A stretch of DNA of 64,000 nt from Ovis canadensis (GCF_042477335.2 NC_091247.1:6098501-6162500); one strand, 5' to 3'. Counted from the first letter of the stretch, positions 10,226 through 64,000 are shown. Notes: generated by a model from the sequence alone, not told the origin. Made by a program: numbers and translations.

Positions 10226-10279
10226 TTTTCCAATGTCCTTTTTATAGCTTGTGAGGCTGTGAAAGCCACTCCAGCATCT

Positions 10280-12025
10280 GTGTTAGCTGGGCTGATATTT
10301 TCCAGAACCTGGCATGGGGCCTGGAATATAGAAGCTGCTCAGTTAATGTTTTCGAAACGTGCCCTTGAAGGTCATCCATGGCTGTGGGCAAAACAGACGC
10401 AGCCCTTCTTTTCATGGGGCTTACAGCCTTTCAGACCGCTGTGGCTTGTGAGCCAGGGCAAGGACGGCGGGGTAGTGGCTCCTCTTCTCCAGGGGAGGAG
10501 GCCGATTCTCTTCCTCCTCACCCCTCTATGCCAAGACCTTGGCTTCAGTGATCTAAGGTCAGACAGGGAACGAGATGTGTAAAGCGGGGGGGAGCATGAG
10601 GCGTTAGGGAGCGGTAGCGACTGTGGCCAATAGTGATGGCATTTGAATCTAATTTTTTTTTTTAAAGAAGCATTGAGCCAGACAGTGGAAAACCCTGACA
10701 TACCTAAAGGCCAAGTATGGCCCAAGGCTGTAGTTAGCCGTGGCCAGTGTGTCCTATAGTACTGGATCAGGAGTCTAAAGACCAGAATCTATTTCTGGCC
10801 CTTGGCTGACTGACTGAGTGACCCTGGGTGAATCACTAGCTTCGGTCTCCCTAGATGTGCCCAGAAAAACAGGGTCAGGGTCACCTCTGAGGCGTGCCAG
10901 GAAGCTGCCGGGAAACCAGGACAGACGCCAGCATGCAGCGAGGCTGCTGTGGCTTTAAAAGTGCCTGGATGGCCCCGGGCGGCAGCAGCCAGTGAGCAGC
11001 GGCAAGGCCACCTGCAGAGCCCACCACAGCTGGGAAGATTAGTCTCTTCCACTAGACAACACCCATTACCATGTTCCAATAGCCATCACTTCCGCTAGGA
11101 GGGCTACAGATGAGATATCGATTGCGCTGACCCCAGGCGAGCCCTTTCCCCAGCCTGAGACGTGTGCAGATCAGCTCGGCACCTGGCTGGCTGCTGCCAG
11201 GGCCCTGCCGCCTCCTCCCTGCAGCCCCCCCGGTGCTCGGGACCCAGGGGAAGCCAACCGTGGCCCCACCAGGTGGGCTGGTTTGGGCTGTGGCCACGGC
11301 CTGGGCCCAACGGGCTCTTGGCTTTCAGGAAGGGGGGTAGGGAAGGGTGCAGTTCACATGAGCAAATGTGTGAAGGTGGGAAAGGACAGTCAGCAGAGAG
11401 CCTCGAGTGTAAGGTCTGGCTGGGGTCCCAAGGAGGGGGAGAAGCAGGGGGGCAGGCTGCGGGTGGGGGCGGGTGCCTGATGCCGCCATTTGGGCGGGCA
11501 GTGCCAGCTTTGGGACCAGACGTGATGAGACCCTGGCTCCACCTTTGCTCTTTGAGGGTCCAGCCTCCGCTCCAGGCAGTCTGGGCTGCTGGCAGCTTCT
11601 GCGCTCTGCTCCTCCTCCCTCTGTTTGGGCACTGGAGCACCGGAAGTGGAAAAGGGGATGCCTTCCATCCGGGTCCCAGAGGCAGCTTGGTGAGGGCGGA
11701 GGCTGTGTCCTGCCCCCTCTCTGCCCACCCCGCCATGCTGCGCCCCCACCCAGCACAGGGCAGGGAGCACGGTGTTCTGGCAGCAGGGATGTCCCAGGAT
11801 AAATCAGCTGAGAGTCACAGGCAGGTGCAGCCTCCTTCACCCAGTCACCCATTCTTGGAATCCCGCGGGGCAAGAGCCAATCACAGCACGGAGCTCTTAT
11901 TGGACAAGCAAGATGCCCTCGTTGACCCCCGGTCATCCAGGGACCGCTGTGATAGGGAAAGCCCAGGTGGCTTGAAGCTTTCTTATTTCCCCAACATGCC
12001 CTCATATGTTTTGAAAAGAAGGAAG
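10280..12025. other. Unassigned GC-rich downstream sequence
   Basis: Long overlapping open frames on both strands (11162-12130 plus; 11325-12005 and 11104-11736 minus) follow from high GC and few stops. None resembles a known protein, and no start or splice context supports one. Confidence 0.6.
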
Positions 12026-12335
12026 GTGGGCTTCCCTGGTGACTCAGTGGTAAAGAATCCGCCCCCCAGTGCAGGAGACACAGGTTCGATCCCTGATCCA
12101 GGAAGATCCCACATGCTGTGGAGCAAGTAAGCCCAGGGCACAGCTACGGAGCCTGTGCTTTGGAGCCCGGGAGCTGCAACTACTGCAGCGCTCACACCTA
12201 GACCCTGCGCTCTGCGACAGGAGAAGCCACCGCAATGAGAAGCTCAGGCACCACATCTAGAGAGTAGCCCACGCAGCCACAAAGACCCAGAACAGCCAAA
12301 AATAAATACAGAAAGAAATATTTTTTAAAAAGAAG
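12026..12335 (+). mobile_element. CHR-type SINE, near full length
   Basis: Head GGGCTTCCCTGGTGACTCAG, box-B-like GGTTCGATCCC, then the long 3' body with GGAGAAGCCACCGCAATGAGAAG and CAAAAATAAAT tail. Confidence 0.92.
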
Positions 12336-12504
12336 GCAGGCATTCTTTCCTTTTTTTTTTTTAAAAACCTATGGTTTCCACCTGTCTCATCATGGCACCA
12401 GGAAGCCTTCTAGTGCACTGGAAAGATTCCATAGCTTTATCTGGGTGGTTGTCACACAGGTCAATACACAGGAAGAAATTTATCAAGCTGTCCATCTCTG
12501 ATAT

Positions 12505-12600
12505 ATGCACTTTTGTGTGTGTGTGCATGTCTACGCATGTCTACACGTGTATGTGTACATATAAATGTGCACATGTGTAACACTTATATGCAAGTGTCTA
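12505..12600. repeat. Degenerate TG/CATG-rich alternating tract
   Basis: TGTGTGTGTGTGCATGTC with TACGCATG, ACACGTGTATGTGTAC and GTGCACATGTG words: alternating purine-pyrimidine sequence that has decayed from a (TG)n microsatellite. Confidence 0.7.
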
Positions 12601-13380
12601 CAGATTGTACCCCAGCACAAACCAACTTCATCTTCTGCCTTTGAACAGGAATGTTTGGTTTCTTCCAGGGAAGCAGGATAGGACCGGAAGGTGGGCCTGA
12701 CTGGCTGGTGGCCTGGACCCCACCTTCCTCAGCTCCCTGGCCCCAGAAGGTGAGGGGGCCTGGGGGGGTCCTTGCTCGACACATTCATCCTACTGAGGCC
12801 CAGCCTCTCAGCACTGGGCTTCTCAGGATTCCCCTAGACACGAGAAACCCTCCCATTGCCCAACCAGGAGCTGGAGGAAGAAATGGGGGGATTTAGAAAC
12901 AGGAAAGAAAACAACACAATGATAACCAACAGGGCCTGGGAGAATCCTGCCACTTGTTCCATACAGTTTCACCGAGCGTGTCTCATTTGCTAAGCCCTGT
13001 ACTGAGTGCCAGAGGATACAGCGGTGGGCACAGCAGACACGGTCACCGCTCCCAGCCTGCAAGGAAATAGAACCTGTGTCAGAATGTCCAGGGCTGGGCA
13101 TTTAGGCAAAGCTGTAGGAGGCGGTCCTTAACCCCCAAGGCCAAGAAAGTGGCCCTGGTAGGGGCTCAGGCTCATCAGCTCAGAGGCAGCAGCTGGCAAT
13201 AAACAAAAGGCACCCAGCTGCCAAGTTGTGACTTTGTAACCAAAAATCCAGTTGTCACACAAGCCAAACTGGCACCAAGGAGGCGCCTACTCCCTAAAAG
13301 TGTGCTGCGTGGGCTGTGGTTAGGAGCCAGGAGCCCCAAGATCCACAGGTGCTGTATAAAGAAGTGCCCGTGTAGGGTGA
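12600..13380. other. Unassigned downstream sequence
   Basis: Mixed composition; no gene. 12950-13090 (CTAAGCCCTGTACTGAGTGCCAGAGGATACAGCGGTGGGCAC) vaguely recalls an antisense L2 end. Confidence 0.5.
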
Positions 13381-13384
13381 GCAC

Positions 13385-13712
13385 CATTAAAAAAAATTTT
13401 TTTTAATTTAAAAAAGAATTGTATCTATCTATTTTTGGCCATGCTGGGCCCTCATTGCTGATGGGCTTTCTCTAGTTGTGGTAAGTGGGGCTTCTCTTCC
13501 TTGTGCTGGCTTCTCTTCTTGCAGAGCACGGGCTCTAGGGGTGCGGGCCTCAGGAGTCGCAGCACGTAGGCTCAGTAACTGTGGCCTACGGGCTCTAGAG
13601 CATAGACTTAGTTACTCCAAGTCACGTGGGATTTTCCCGGATCAGGGATCAAACCCGTGTCCCCTGCATCGGCAGACGGATTCTTTACCACTGAGCCACC
13701 AGGGACGCCCTG
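13385..13712 (-). mobile_element. CHR-type SINE, near full length, antisense
   Basis: T-rich tail then TTTTTGGCCATGCTGGGCC, TAGTTGTGGTAAGTGGGGC, and head end GATTCTTTACCACTGAGCCACCAGGG. Confidence 0.92.
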
Positions 13713-14090
13713 GGTGGGCACCACTGTTACCCTGCTCTTATAGCCAAGGACACTGATGCCAGTAAAAAATACTAAAGAAGTCACCCCAGGTCCCCAGTTA
13801 GGAAGTGGCAGAGGCAAGATCTGAACTCAGATCTGTGCAGCCTCACTCCCCTCCCCACCCGTCTCTCACTATGATGGTTGCGATGCCCCCACAGCATGAA
13901 GGAGAAAAAAGGGTCTTCTGACCTGATCACCCAGAGCATGCACCAAGGGCAGCTTTTATTTGCCTTGACCAGATTCCATGATGCTGCAGTGCCTCTGCGT
14001 GGAGCGGTGACTGACCAGGCTCCAACCCTCATGGCCCACTGGGTCCATCAATACCCCAGAGAAAAGGGCCCGTTAAGATCCCATCCTGCC

Positions 14091-14235
14091 GGGACTTCCC
14101 TGATGGGCCAGTGGCCGAATCCACCTTCCAGGGCAGGGGATGTGGGTTTGATCCCTAGTCGGGAAACTAAGATCCTGCATGTCATGGAGCCACCAAGACC
14201 ACGCGCTCAGCACACGGAGTCCACAGGCTCTGGAT
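14091..14235 (+). mobile_element. CHR-type SINE, shorter form
   Basis: GGGACTTCCCTGATGGGCCAGTGG, GTGGGTTTGATCCCTAG, GAAACTAAGATCCTGCATG. Confidence 0.85.
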
Positions 14236-14559
14236 AACGGAAATTGAACAAAACACAAGGAAGAACTATTCTCAGACATGCGACAATGGGGAGTCCAATA
14301 CTGTGAAAAAAGAAGAGCAAACAAGGTGAGACCTACTGCTGCCGAGCTCTGTGCCTGGAGATAATCCCCAAACTGCAGAATGGAGAGGAGAGGCAAAGAG
14401 TCTAGTGAGCTTGCTAGGAAGGCAGATGGGGTTTGAGGGAGGCCAAGACAATTAGAAATTATGGGGCTACTCCTCATCTCCCAGAGAAGAGGGAGCTACT
14501 GAGGGAAAGAACTTGGCCATCGGCATAGGGTTCAGCTGAGACTTGGGCAAGCGCAAATC

Positions 14560-14750
14560 TCTGGATGCTGAGAAAGACTGAAGGCAAAAGGAGAAGGGGG
14601 CAGCAGAGAATGAGATGGTTAGAGCGCATCACCGACTCAATGGACGTGAATCTAAGCAAACTCTGAGAGATAGCAGAGCGCAGAGGAGACGAGTGTGCTA
14701 CAGTCCATGGGGTCGTAAAGAGTCGGACACGACTTATTGACAACAACAAA
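14560..14750 (+). mobile_element. BovB LINE 3' end fragment
   Basis: GAATGAGATGGTTAGAGCGCATC, CCGACTCAATGGACGTGAATC and GTCCATGGGGTCGTAAAGAG are the 3' end of the RTE-class LINE BovB, diverged from the copy at 16745-17411. Confidence 0.88.
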
Positions 14751-15013
14751 TCTCCCCAAGTACAGCGTGAAATCTCATAAGCATACATAAGAACAATTCT
14801 CAAGGGAAAGAAAAATTACCGGGAATCTCATAAAGGACTGGAAACTCTTTGCTTCCTCCAGCTAGAGCGGAGAGACCTCACTGAATACAAGTCATCAAGT
14901 AAGAACCCTAGATAGACTACACCTTAGAAGTAGAGCTAAATTATCTCTAGAACAAAAACTAGAGCTGCCCTAAAAGAACCTAAAAACAAATCTTTGAAGG
15001 CTCAAACTAATCT

Positions 15014-15117
15014 GCACACATGCGGGCTAAGCTGCTTCAGGCACGTCCAACTCTTTGTGACCCTATGGGATTCTCCAGGCTAGAATACCAGAGTGGGTTG
15101 CCGTGCCCTCCGCCAGG
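15014..15117 (-). mobile_element. Short Bov-A/Bov-tA fragment with perfect target duplication
   Basis: CACGTCCAACTCTTTGTGACCC to GGGTTGCCGTGCCCTCCGCCAGG. It is flanked by an 11-base direct repeat CAAACTAATCT at 15003-15013 and 15118-15128, the expected target-site duplication. The host sequence is L1. Confidence 0.92.
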
Positions 15118-15905
15118 CAAACTAATCTATAAGTAACTAAACTGCCTTCTCTAAAGAAGTCCGATACTCTTCAAGGGAATACAAGAGAATCTGACGAGGC
15201 AAGGCTACGATGCCCCATGTCAATATTTTTAAATTATGAGCTATACAAAGAGGTAGAAAAATCCCACAGTTAAGAGAAAAATCAGTCAATAGGAGCAGAC
15301 CAAGCAGTGACAGGAAAGAGAGTATTAACAGAAAGGACATGAACACGGCCATTATGAATTTGTTCCGTATGTTCAAGGGTGTACAGGAAAACATAAGCTT
15401 GATGCGGAGAGAAACTGGATATAAAAATGACTGCTGTACTGATGAAAAAAACACCTGAAATGAAAAAATACACTTGATGAGATAACAGCAGATTTGACAG
15501 TATAGAAGAAAGACCAATGAACTTGAAAACACAGCAGCAGACCCTGCACAAAATGAAGTTCAGAGAGGAAACAGACTAAACAAAGAAGAAGAATGCCCTG
15601 GGTCTCAGAGATTAGGGAGCAATTCAAATGGTCTAAGATATGTATAATTAGAGAGCCAGAAAGGAGGAGGTAGGGTAGACAAACCGATTTACGGAAAAAA
15701 TCTGCAAACATTCCAAATTTGATAAAAAGCCACAGGGTCAACTCAATGAATGCCAAGTTGAATAAGCATAAGAAAATCATAACAAGGCCTATCGTAATCA
15801 AATTGCTGAAAATCAGCAGAAAAGAGAAAGCCGGAAAAGCGGGAAAATGTATAGAGGAACAACAACAGCAAGAAGCTTTTCGTTACTTTGATCAAGAATA
15901 AGGGA

Positions 15906-16087
15906 GGGGACTTCCCTGGTGGTTCAGTGGTTAAGAATCCGCTTTCTAATGCAGGGGGACATGGGTTTGATCCCTAGTCAGGGAACTAAGATTCCACATG
16001 CCACGGGGTGTCTAAGCTCACATGTTCTAGAGCCTGCGCCCCACAGCTAGAGAGAGGCCCATTCAGAAGACCTGACACAGCCATTAA
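15906..16087 (+). mobile_element. CHR-type SINE nested in the L1
   Basis: GGGGACTTCCCTGGTGGTTCAGTGG, GGGTTTGATCCCTAG, GAACTAAGATTCCACATGCC and an A-rich tail near 16087. Confidence 0.9.
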
Positions 16088-16483
16088 AAAAGAAACATTA
16101 AGAACAAAAAGGGTGCTAGGTGTGTACTAGGTGCTATGCTAGACCCCCGAGCCCTACTAATACTTACTAATGGTCTGCTCTTATCTGTGACTCTGTTCTA
16201 CAAGTAAAAATAAATGTAAACATATGTGATAAGTGAAAATTCTCTGCATGTCTCAGCAACCCCTGAAAAAATAAAAATAAAAAGAATACGGACAGACACA
16301 AGTCACTAAGGTAAGTAAAGAGGAACATTACTATCAATCTTACAGACAGTTAAGGATAATAAGAAAATACTATGAAAAGGTTTGATACCAATAAAATTAA
16401 CAATCTAAATGGAATGGGCAAATTCCTCAAGATACAGATTACTCAAAGATGACCGAAGAGAAAAATGTCTGACAGCAGTGCGT

Positions 16484-16697
16484 GGGTGTGCCAAGTCACT
16501 TCAGTCATGTCTGACTCTTTGCAACCCTACGGCCTGCCAAGCTCCTGTCCATGGGATTCTCCAGGCCAGAAATACTGGGATGGGTTGCCATGCCCTCCTC
16601 CAGGGGATCTTCCCAACCCAGAGATCGAACCAGCATCTCTTATGCCTCCTACATTGGCAGGTGGATTCTTTACCACTAGCATCACCTGGGAAGTCTG
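16484..16697 (-). mobile_element. Bov-tA SINE, antisense, nested in the L1
   Basis: GTGTGCCAAGTCACTTCAGTCATGTC to GGATTCTTTACCACTAGCATCACCTGGGAAG. Confidence 0.9.
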
Positions 16698-16744
16698 TGA
16701 CATGAGTAAACCCAATATAAACCATAGAAACTGAATTTATACCT

Positions 16745-17411
16745 TAAAAGCATCCCACCAAAACCCACTTCATGGCAAACAGATGGGGAAACAGTGGAAA
16801 CAGTGGCTGAGTTTATTTTTCTGGGCTCCAAAATCACTGCAGATGGTGACTGCAGCCATGAAATTAAAAGACGCTTACTCCTTAGAAGGAAAGTTATGAC
16901 CAACCTAGACAGCATATTAAAAAGCAGAGACATTACTTTGCCAACAAAGGTCCATCTAGTCAAGGCTATGGTTTTTCCAGTGGTCATGTATGGATGTGAG
17001 AGTTGGACTGTGAAGAAAGCTGAGCACAGAAGAATTGATGCTTTTGAACTGTGGTGTTGGAGAAGACTCTTGAGAGTCCCTTGGACTGCAAGGAGATCCA
17101 ACCAGTCCATCCTAAAGGAGATCAGTCCTGGGTGTTCATTGGAAGGAATGATATTGAAGCTGAAACTCCAATACTTTGGCCACCTGATGTGAAGAGCTGA
17201 CTTATTTGAAAATACCCTGATGCTGGGAAAGATTGAGGACAGGAGGAGAAGGGGATGACAGAGGATGAGATGGTTGGATGGCATCACTGACTCAATGGAC
17301 ATGGATTTGGGTGGACTCCGGGAGTTGGTGATGGACAGGGAGGCCTGGTGTGCTGCAGTTCATGGGGTCGCAAAGTGTCAGACATGACTGAGTGACTGAA
17401 CTGAACTGAAA
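16745..17411 (+). mobile_element. BovB (RTE) LINE 3' region
   Basis: About 670 bases of the 3' end of BovB. An open stretch of 132 codons (16794-17192) encodes the segment after the reverse transcriptase, with the M-Y-G-C-E-S-W-T word common to these LINE proteins, then hits a TGA that looks like CpG decay of CGA. The remaining C-terminal frame continues with further stops, and the 3' UTR ends in ACTGAACTGAACTGAA repeats. The copy is 5'-truncated and dead. Confidence 0.93.
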
Positions 17412-17865
17412 TGAAGACACATTCTAGGCCTAGATGGACTCCCTGGTGAATGCTATCAAATATTTATAAAGAAACATTACCACTCCTACAGAAGGATAAA
17501 TATAAAACACACACCTTTGTTATTTTTTAATCTTTTAAAAATGATACTTGACTAAAGAAAAATAGCAACCTATTGTGGGCCTTTGTAGAAGCAATGCATA
17601 TGACAACAAAAACACAAAGTGGAATGTTTCTAAGATAGCATACTTTGATAACACGCTTACACTACCCGTGAGATGGCATAGCATTCGTGAAGGTAGACCG
17701 TGATAAGCTAAAGATATACGAACATTGTAAACCCTAGAGAACTCACTTAAAAAAGGCAAAAGGTTGAGCTAATAATGAGCCAACTACTAAAAATACTCAA
17801 CTAAATCCAACAAAAGGCAGGATAAAAATTTAGAATGGAAAAAACTAAATCTGCAAGTGAGAAAG

Positions 17866-18082
17866 TGGGCTTCCCTAGTGGCTCAGCGATAAAGAATCCA
17901 CCTGCCAATGCAGAAGCCTTGAGTTTGATCCGTGGGTCAGGACAATCCCCTGGAGAAGGAAATGGCACCCCACTCCAGTATTTTTGCCTGGGAAACCCCA
18001 TGGATTGAGGAGCCTGGTGGGCTACAGTCCACCAGGGTGCAAAAGAGTTGGACACGACTTCGTGACTGAACAACAGTATAAA
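17866..18082 (+). mobile_element. Bov-tA SINE with target duplication
   Basis: GGGCTTCCCTAGTGGCTCAGCG to GGACACGACTTCGTGACTGAAC. The direct repeat TGAGAAAG flanks it at 17858-17865 and 18083-18090. Confidence 0.92.
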
Positions 18083-18099
18083 TGAGAAAGGGTTAAATA

Positions 18100-18345
18100 A
18101 GTTACGGATTAATGATATAATGAAATGTTATGCAGTGGTTGAAATAATTTGAGTTTTTTGATGTAGAAAACTATGATATAAAGTTAAAATTAGGGTAAAA
18201 CACTTGCTTTTAAAATACTTTTAACCTAAATAACTCTACAAAATATTTACAATCATAGAAAAATATGACTGTGAAGAAATGCATGAAGTATAAGCAGTGT
18301 TTATAATTCAGTGGTGAGATGATTGGGGATAGTTATTTCTACAAG
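18100..18345 (+). mobile_element. Possible old L1 3' fragment
   Basis: AT-rich; GAAATGTTATGCAGTGGTTG and AGGGTAAAACACTTGC loosely follow an L1 3' end. Weak. Confidence 0.35.
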
Positions 18346-18359
18346 GTTCTTTAAAGTAA

Positions 18360-18528
18360 GATGCAGCCCAGTGATGATTAAGGATGTAAACACACAAGAT
18401 TTTGTGATCAGCCAGGCCAGGGTTTGTTTCCTGGCTTTGTTACTTGCTAACTGACTGAACGTTGCCAGGTCAACTTCTCTCCATCTCAGTTGCCTCCTCT
18501 GCCAAACGCACTTAAAAGCATCTACCTC
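18360..18528 (+). mobile_element. MIR SINE, cut by a Bov-tA
   Basis: CTGGCTTTGTTACTTGCTAACTG, TTGCCAGGTCAACTTCTCTCC, CATCTCAGTTGCCTCCTCTGCC: MIR order in sense. Confidence 0.6.
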
Positions 18529-18538
18529 AGTGTCATTT

Positions 18539-18749
18539 GGGCTTTCCTGGTGACTCAGACGGTAAAGCGTCTGCCTGCAATGTGGGAGACCCAGGTTCAA
18601 TCCCTGGGGGAGGAAAATCCCCTGGAGAAGGAAATGGCAATCCACTCCAGAATTCTTGCCTGGAAAATCCCATGGATGGAGCAGCCTGGCAGGCTACAGT
18701 CGATGGGGTAGCCCAGAGTCGGACACGACTGAGCAAATGACACACTTAT
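18539..18749 (+). mobile_element. Bov-tA SINE with target duplication
   Basis: Full tRNA-like head and Bov-A body. The 10-base direct repeat AGTGTCATTT lies at 18529-18538 and 18750-18759. Confidence 0.94.
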
Positions 18750-18839
18750 AGTGTCATTTTGAATTTTCAATGAGATGAGGCGAATAAAGTGTGTAGCCAA
18801 GTGTCTGGCACAAAGCTAAGATTCATTGAGGAATTCATT

Positions 18840-19790
18840 TGTAACTTTCATAAAAAGAGTAAAAAGTTTTAAAGACAAAATTTCTTTTGAAAGAAACCCT
18901 CTGGGATTTAGAGGGGGTAGAGGTCAGAACCAGGACAGGATTCTGAACAACCGGCACTCAAGTCTTCCCAGTATCTCACCAGTTTAACTAAGTTCTAAAT
19001 GGTAATCAGTTGTGAGAAAAACACAGTATCTCAGAGAATCCAAGTTAAGAAATGCCACCAGCTCCCGAAATACCGGCCAGAGTATCGTGGTATTTGGTGT
19101 TCTAAACCAGAGATTCACGCCTCCGCTCACTTCCCTCTTGCTTCCTTTTCTCTCTCTGCTGGTCTAGGCACAGGGCATCCCACTGGCCATTTCCCCAGGC
19201 CTGATCCCTGGGACTGGGATTCTGATTGGCTCAGCTGTAGTCGGGTGTCCAGCCATGGTCCAATCAAATCTGATCATGGTGGGTGGAGTCCAGTACAAAC
19301 ATGGCGGCTTTGGGTTCCTGGTTTGGGGACGAAGGATGGAGGGAATGTTGTAGGCTAGATGGACCATCTGCCCCCAACCCCACCCCCAAACTGTCTGCAG
19401 CTGTCCTCTCTGCTCAAGCTTTTCTTCTTACTCAAGTTCTTCCTCCTCCATGACGTAGACTACTCAAGGCCACCCAGCCATGATAGGGGGAACCTGCTGT
19501 GGTCAGTCGTGGCCACCATTCCCGGGAGTCCATTGTTGGCTGTGGGCTGGACTGCCCCCAACTTTGTCACTTAAGCCCTCCTGGGTTTCCCTGGCATGTG
19601 CCACAGGGCCACAGTTGCTAACAAATTCCAGGCTGCTGGGCTAGAGTCTGACCAGGGTGGTCTCTTCTGGATTCCATGGTTTTTGCTAAAGAGAGGGGTC
19701 AGTTCTTCCAGGTAAATGGGTTCTCTGGCAAAACGTGGCCTTCGGCAGCACTTTAGTCGAAAAACACAAAGGTTGGTCTAAGAAAAGCAT
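18840..19790. other. Sequence just downstream of ASS1, no gene seen
   Basis: 19140-19320 has two inverted CCAAT words and an ACATGGCGGC word; it may be an old repeat or a regulatory patch. The rest is unassigned. Confidence 0.5.
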
Positions 19791-19796
19791 GATCTG

Positions 19797-19845
19797 CCAC
19801 ACACACACAAACACACACACACACAGACACACACATACACATTCT
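19797..19845. repeat. Interrupted (AC)n microsatellite
   Basis: A run of AC dinucleotides broken by single AAAC, AGAC and ATAC steps. On the ASS1 sense strand it reads as (GU)n just past the poly(A) signal. Interrupted runs of this kind are usually less mutable than pure ones. Confidence 0.95.
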
Positions 19846-19869
19846 TACCCCCCTCTCTGCAGAAATGAA

Positions 19870-20142
19870 GAAACAAAAGACTAATATATAATTTTTTTTT
19901 AATTCTCCTCAGGGCAGCTCCCCCCTCCTCACCCCCGTCCTCCCGCTCCCCGCCCCATCCCTCTGTCTGTGGACCACTTCTGCAGGCTACAGGGGACTAT
20001 TGGAACAAAGCTGCGGCCTGGCACCCCCACTACGCTGCCAGACCCAGAGAACAAGTCACAATCACAAATTATCACAACAATTAGCAGCTACACTTGGGAG
20101 ATGGGTAAAGTGAGGCAGCCCAGCTCTGCATTGTCAGCTGGT
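19870..20142 (-). other. ASS1: ASS1 3' untranslated region
   Basis: About 270 bases from the stop codon to the likely cleavage site. The 20050-20095 part, rich in TTGTTGTGATAATTTGTG-like sequence on the sense strand, closely matches what I remember of the human 3' UTR, which supports the exon extending this far. A G-rich stretch follows before the poly(A) signal. The exact end cannot be read from DNA alone. Confidence 0.75.
19898..19903 (-). terminator. ASS1: Probable ASS1 poly(A) signal, ATTAAA variant
   Basis: On the sense strand AATTAAAAAA occurs about 240 bases after the stop codon, giving the common variant hexamer ATTAAA. There is no AATAAA between the stop codon and this point. Human ASS1 has a similar AATTAAAAG near its 3' end as I recall. 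A GU-rich run lies 55-105 bases further downstream (19797-19845). Cleavage is expected near 19870-19885. Confidence 0.65.

Positions 20143-64000
<43,858 letters not shown>

Larger units (their letters stand above)
9423..10277. repeat. Large imperfect palindrome (inverted duplication)
   Basis: The left arm 9423-9741 is the inverted copy of the right arm 9913-10277, around a 171-base spacer. Both arms hold the same order: non-repetitive flank (ATGCTGGAGTGG..TTTCACAGC), GAAAAGAAAGGGA, a CHR-type SINE, AATTCAATAAAGATTTT, an A-rich run, then CCAAGCCCTTTGTTTTA and CCCCAAAAG. Both arms share non-SINE sequence, so this is a duplicated segment and not two SINE insertions in opposite directions. The right arm is about 46 bases longer because it retains the SINE head and an extra hairpin. 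Visible mismatches suggest it is not recent. Confidence 0.93.
14236..17870 (+). mobile_element. Old L1/HAL1-type LINE, broken and host to later insertions
   Basis: Pieces at about 14236-14560, 14750-15013, 15129-15905, 16087-16480, 16700-16745, 17412-17540 and 17540-17860 share L1 words: GGTCTAAGATATGTATAATTAGAG and CATAATCAAATTGCTGAAAATCAG (ORF1 region), AAGAAAATACTATGAAAAGG and CTAGGCCTAGATGG (ORF2). All frames carry stops. BovB, Bov-A, Bov-tA and CHR elements sit between the pieces. The subfamily, and whether one or two L1 copies are present, is uncertain. Confidence 0.7.

Noticed and set aside
11162-12130. 322-codon open frame and overlapping minus-strand frames up to 226 codons
   Set aside because: High GC with few stops on both strands at once; no domain, no splice or start context, and a CHR SINE contributes the last part.
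16682-17302. 206-codon minus-strand open frame
   Set aside because: Antisense reading of the BovB 3' region; the sense strand carries the real LINE frame.
19140-19320. First exon of a neighbouring gene
   Set aside because: CCAAT and YY1-like words are present, but there is no CpG island, no open frame with a splice donor, and the segment may be an old repeat.

Overview
The window is nuclear DNA of a ruminant artiodactyl (cattle, sheep, goat or a close relative). About thirty ruminant SINEs (Bov-A2, Bov-tA and the tRNA-Glu CHR type) and several RTE-type BovB LINE 3' ends lie on top of older mammalian repeats (L1, L2, MIR, hAT-Charlie). There are no bacterial-type genes. Long open frames are chance readings or repeat-derived, except where they overlap the exons listed here.

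The one gene I can support is ASS1, argininosuccinate synthase, read on the minus strand. All 14 coding exons are present, from the ATG at 63423 to the TAG at 20143. They join in frame into 1239 bases (412 codons plus stop), with GT donors and AG acceptors at every internal junction. The 3' UTR and a likely poly(A) signal lie at about 19870-20142. The promoter and upstream non-coding exon(s) are not visible and probably lie beyond position 64000. The enzyme condenses citrulline and aspartate with ATP in the urea cycle and in citrulline-to-arginine recycling.

Layout: 1-19870 is sequence downstream of ASS1. It is rich in repeats, including a probable solo retroviral LTR (3315-3852), a 22-bp minisatellite grown inside a SINE (5679-5810), a large imperfect palindrome (9423-10277) and a stack of retroposons nested in an old L1 (14236-17870). 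From 19870 to 63428 is the ASS1 body. Several introns hold repeat-free, AT-rich stretches with homeodomain, HNF1-like and CCAAT-type words that look like candidate regulatory elements. From 63429 to 64000 is intron upstream of the start codon.

I found no undescribed multi-gene system. The best leads are structural or regulatory: the palindrome and its hairpin, the SINE-born minisatellite, a GU-repeat placed where a poly(A) downstream element belongs, candidate intronic enhancers, inverted SINE pairs around an exon, and the wild-type state of the codon hit in bovine citrullinaemia.
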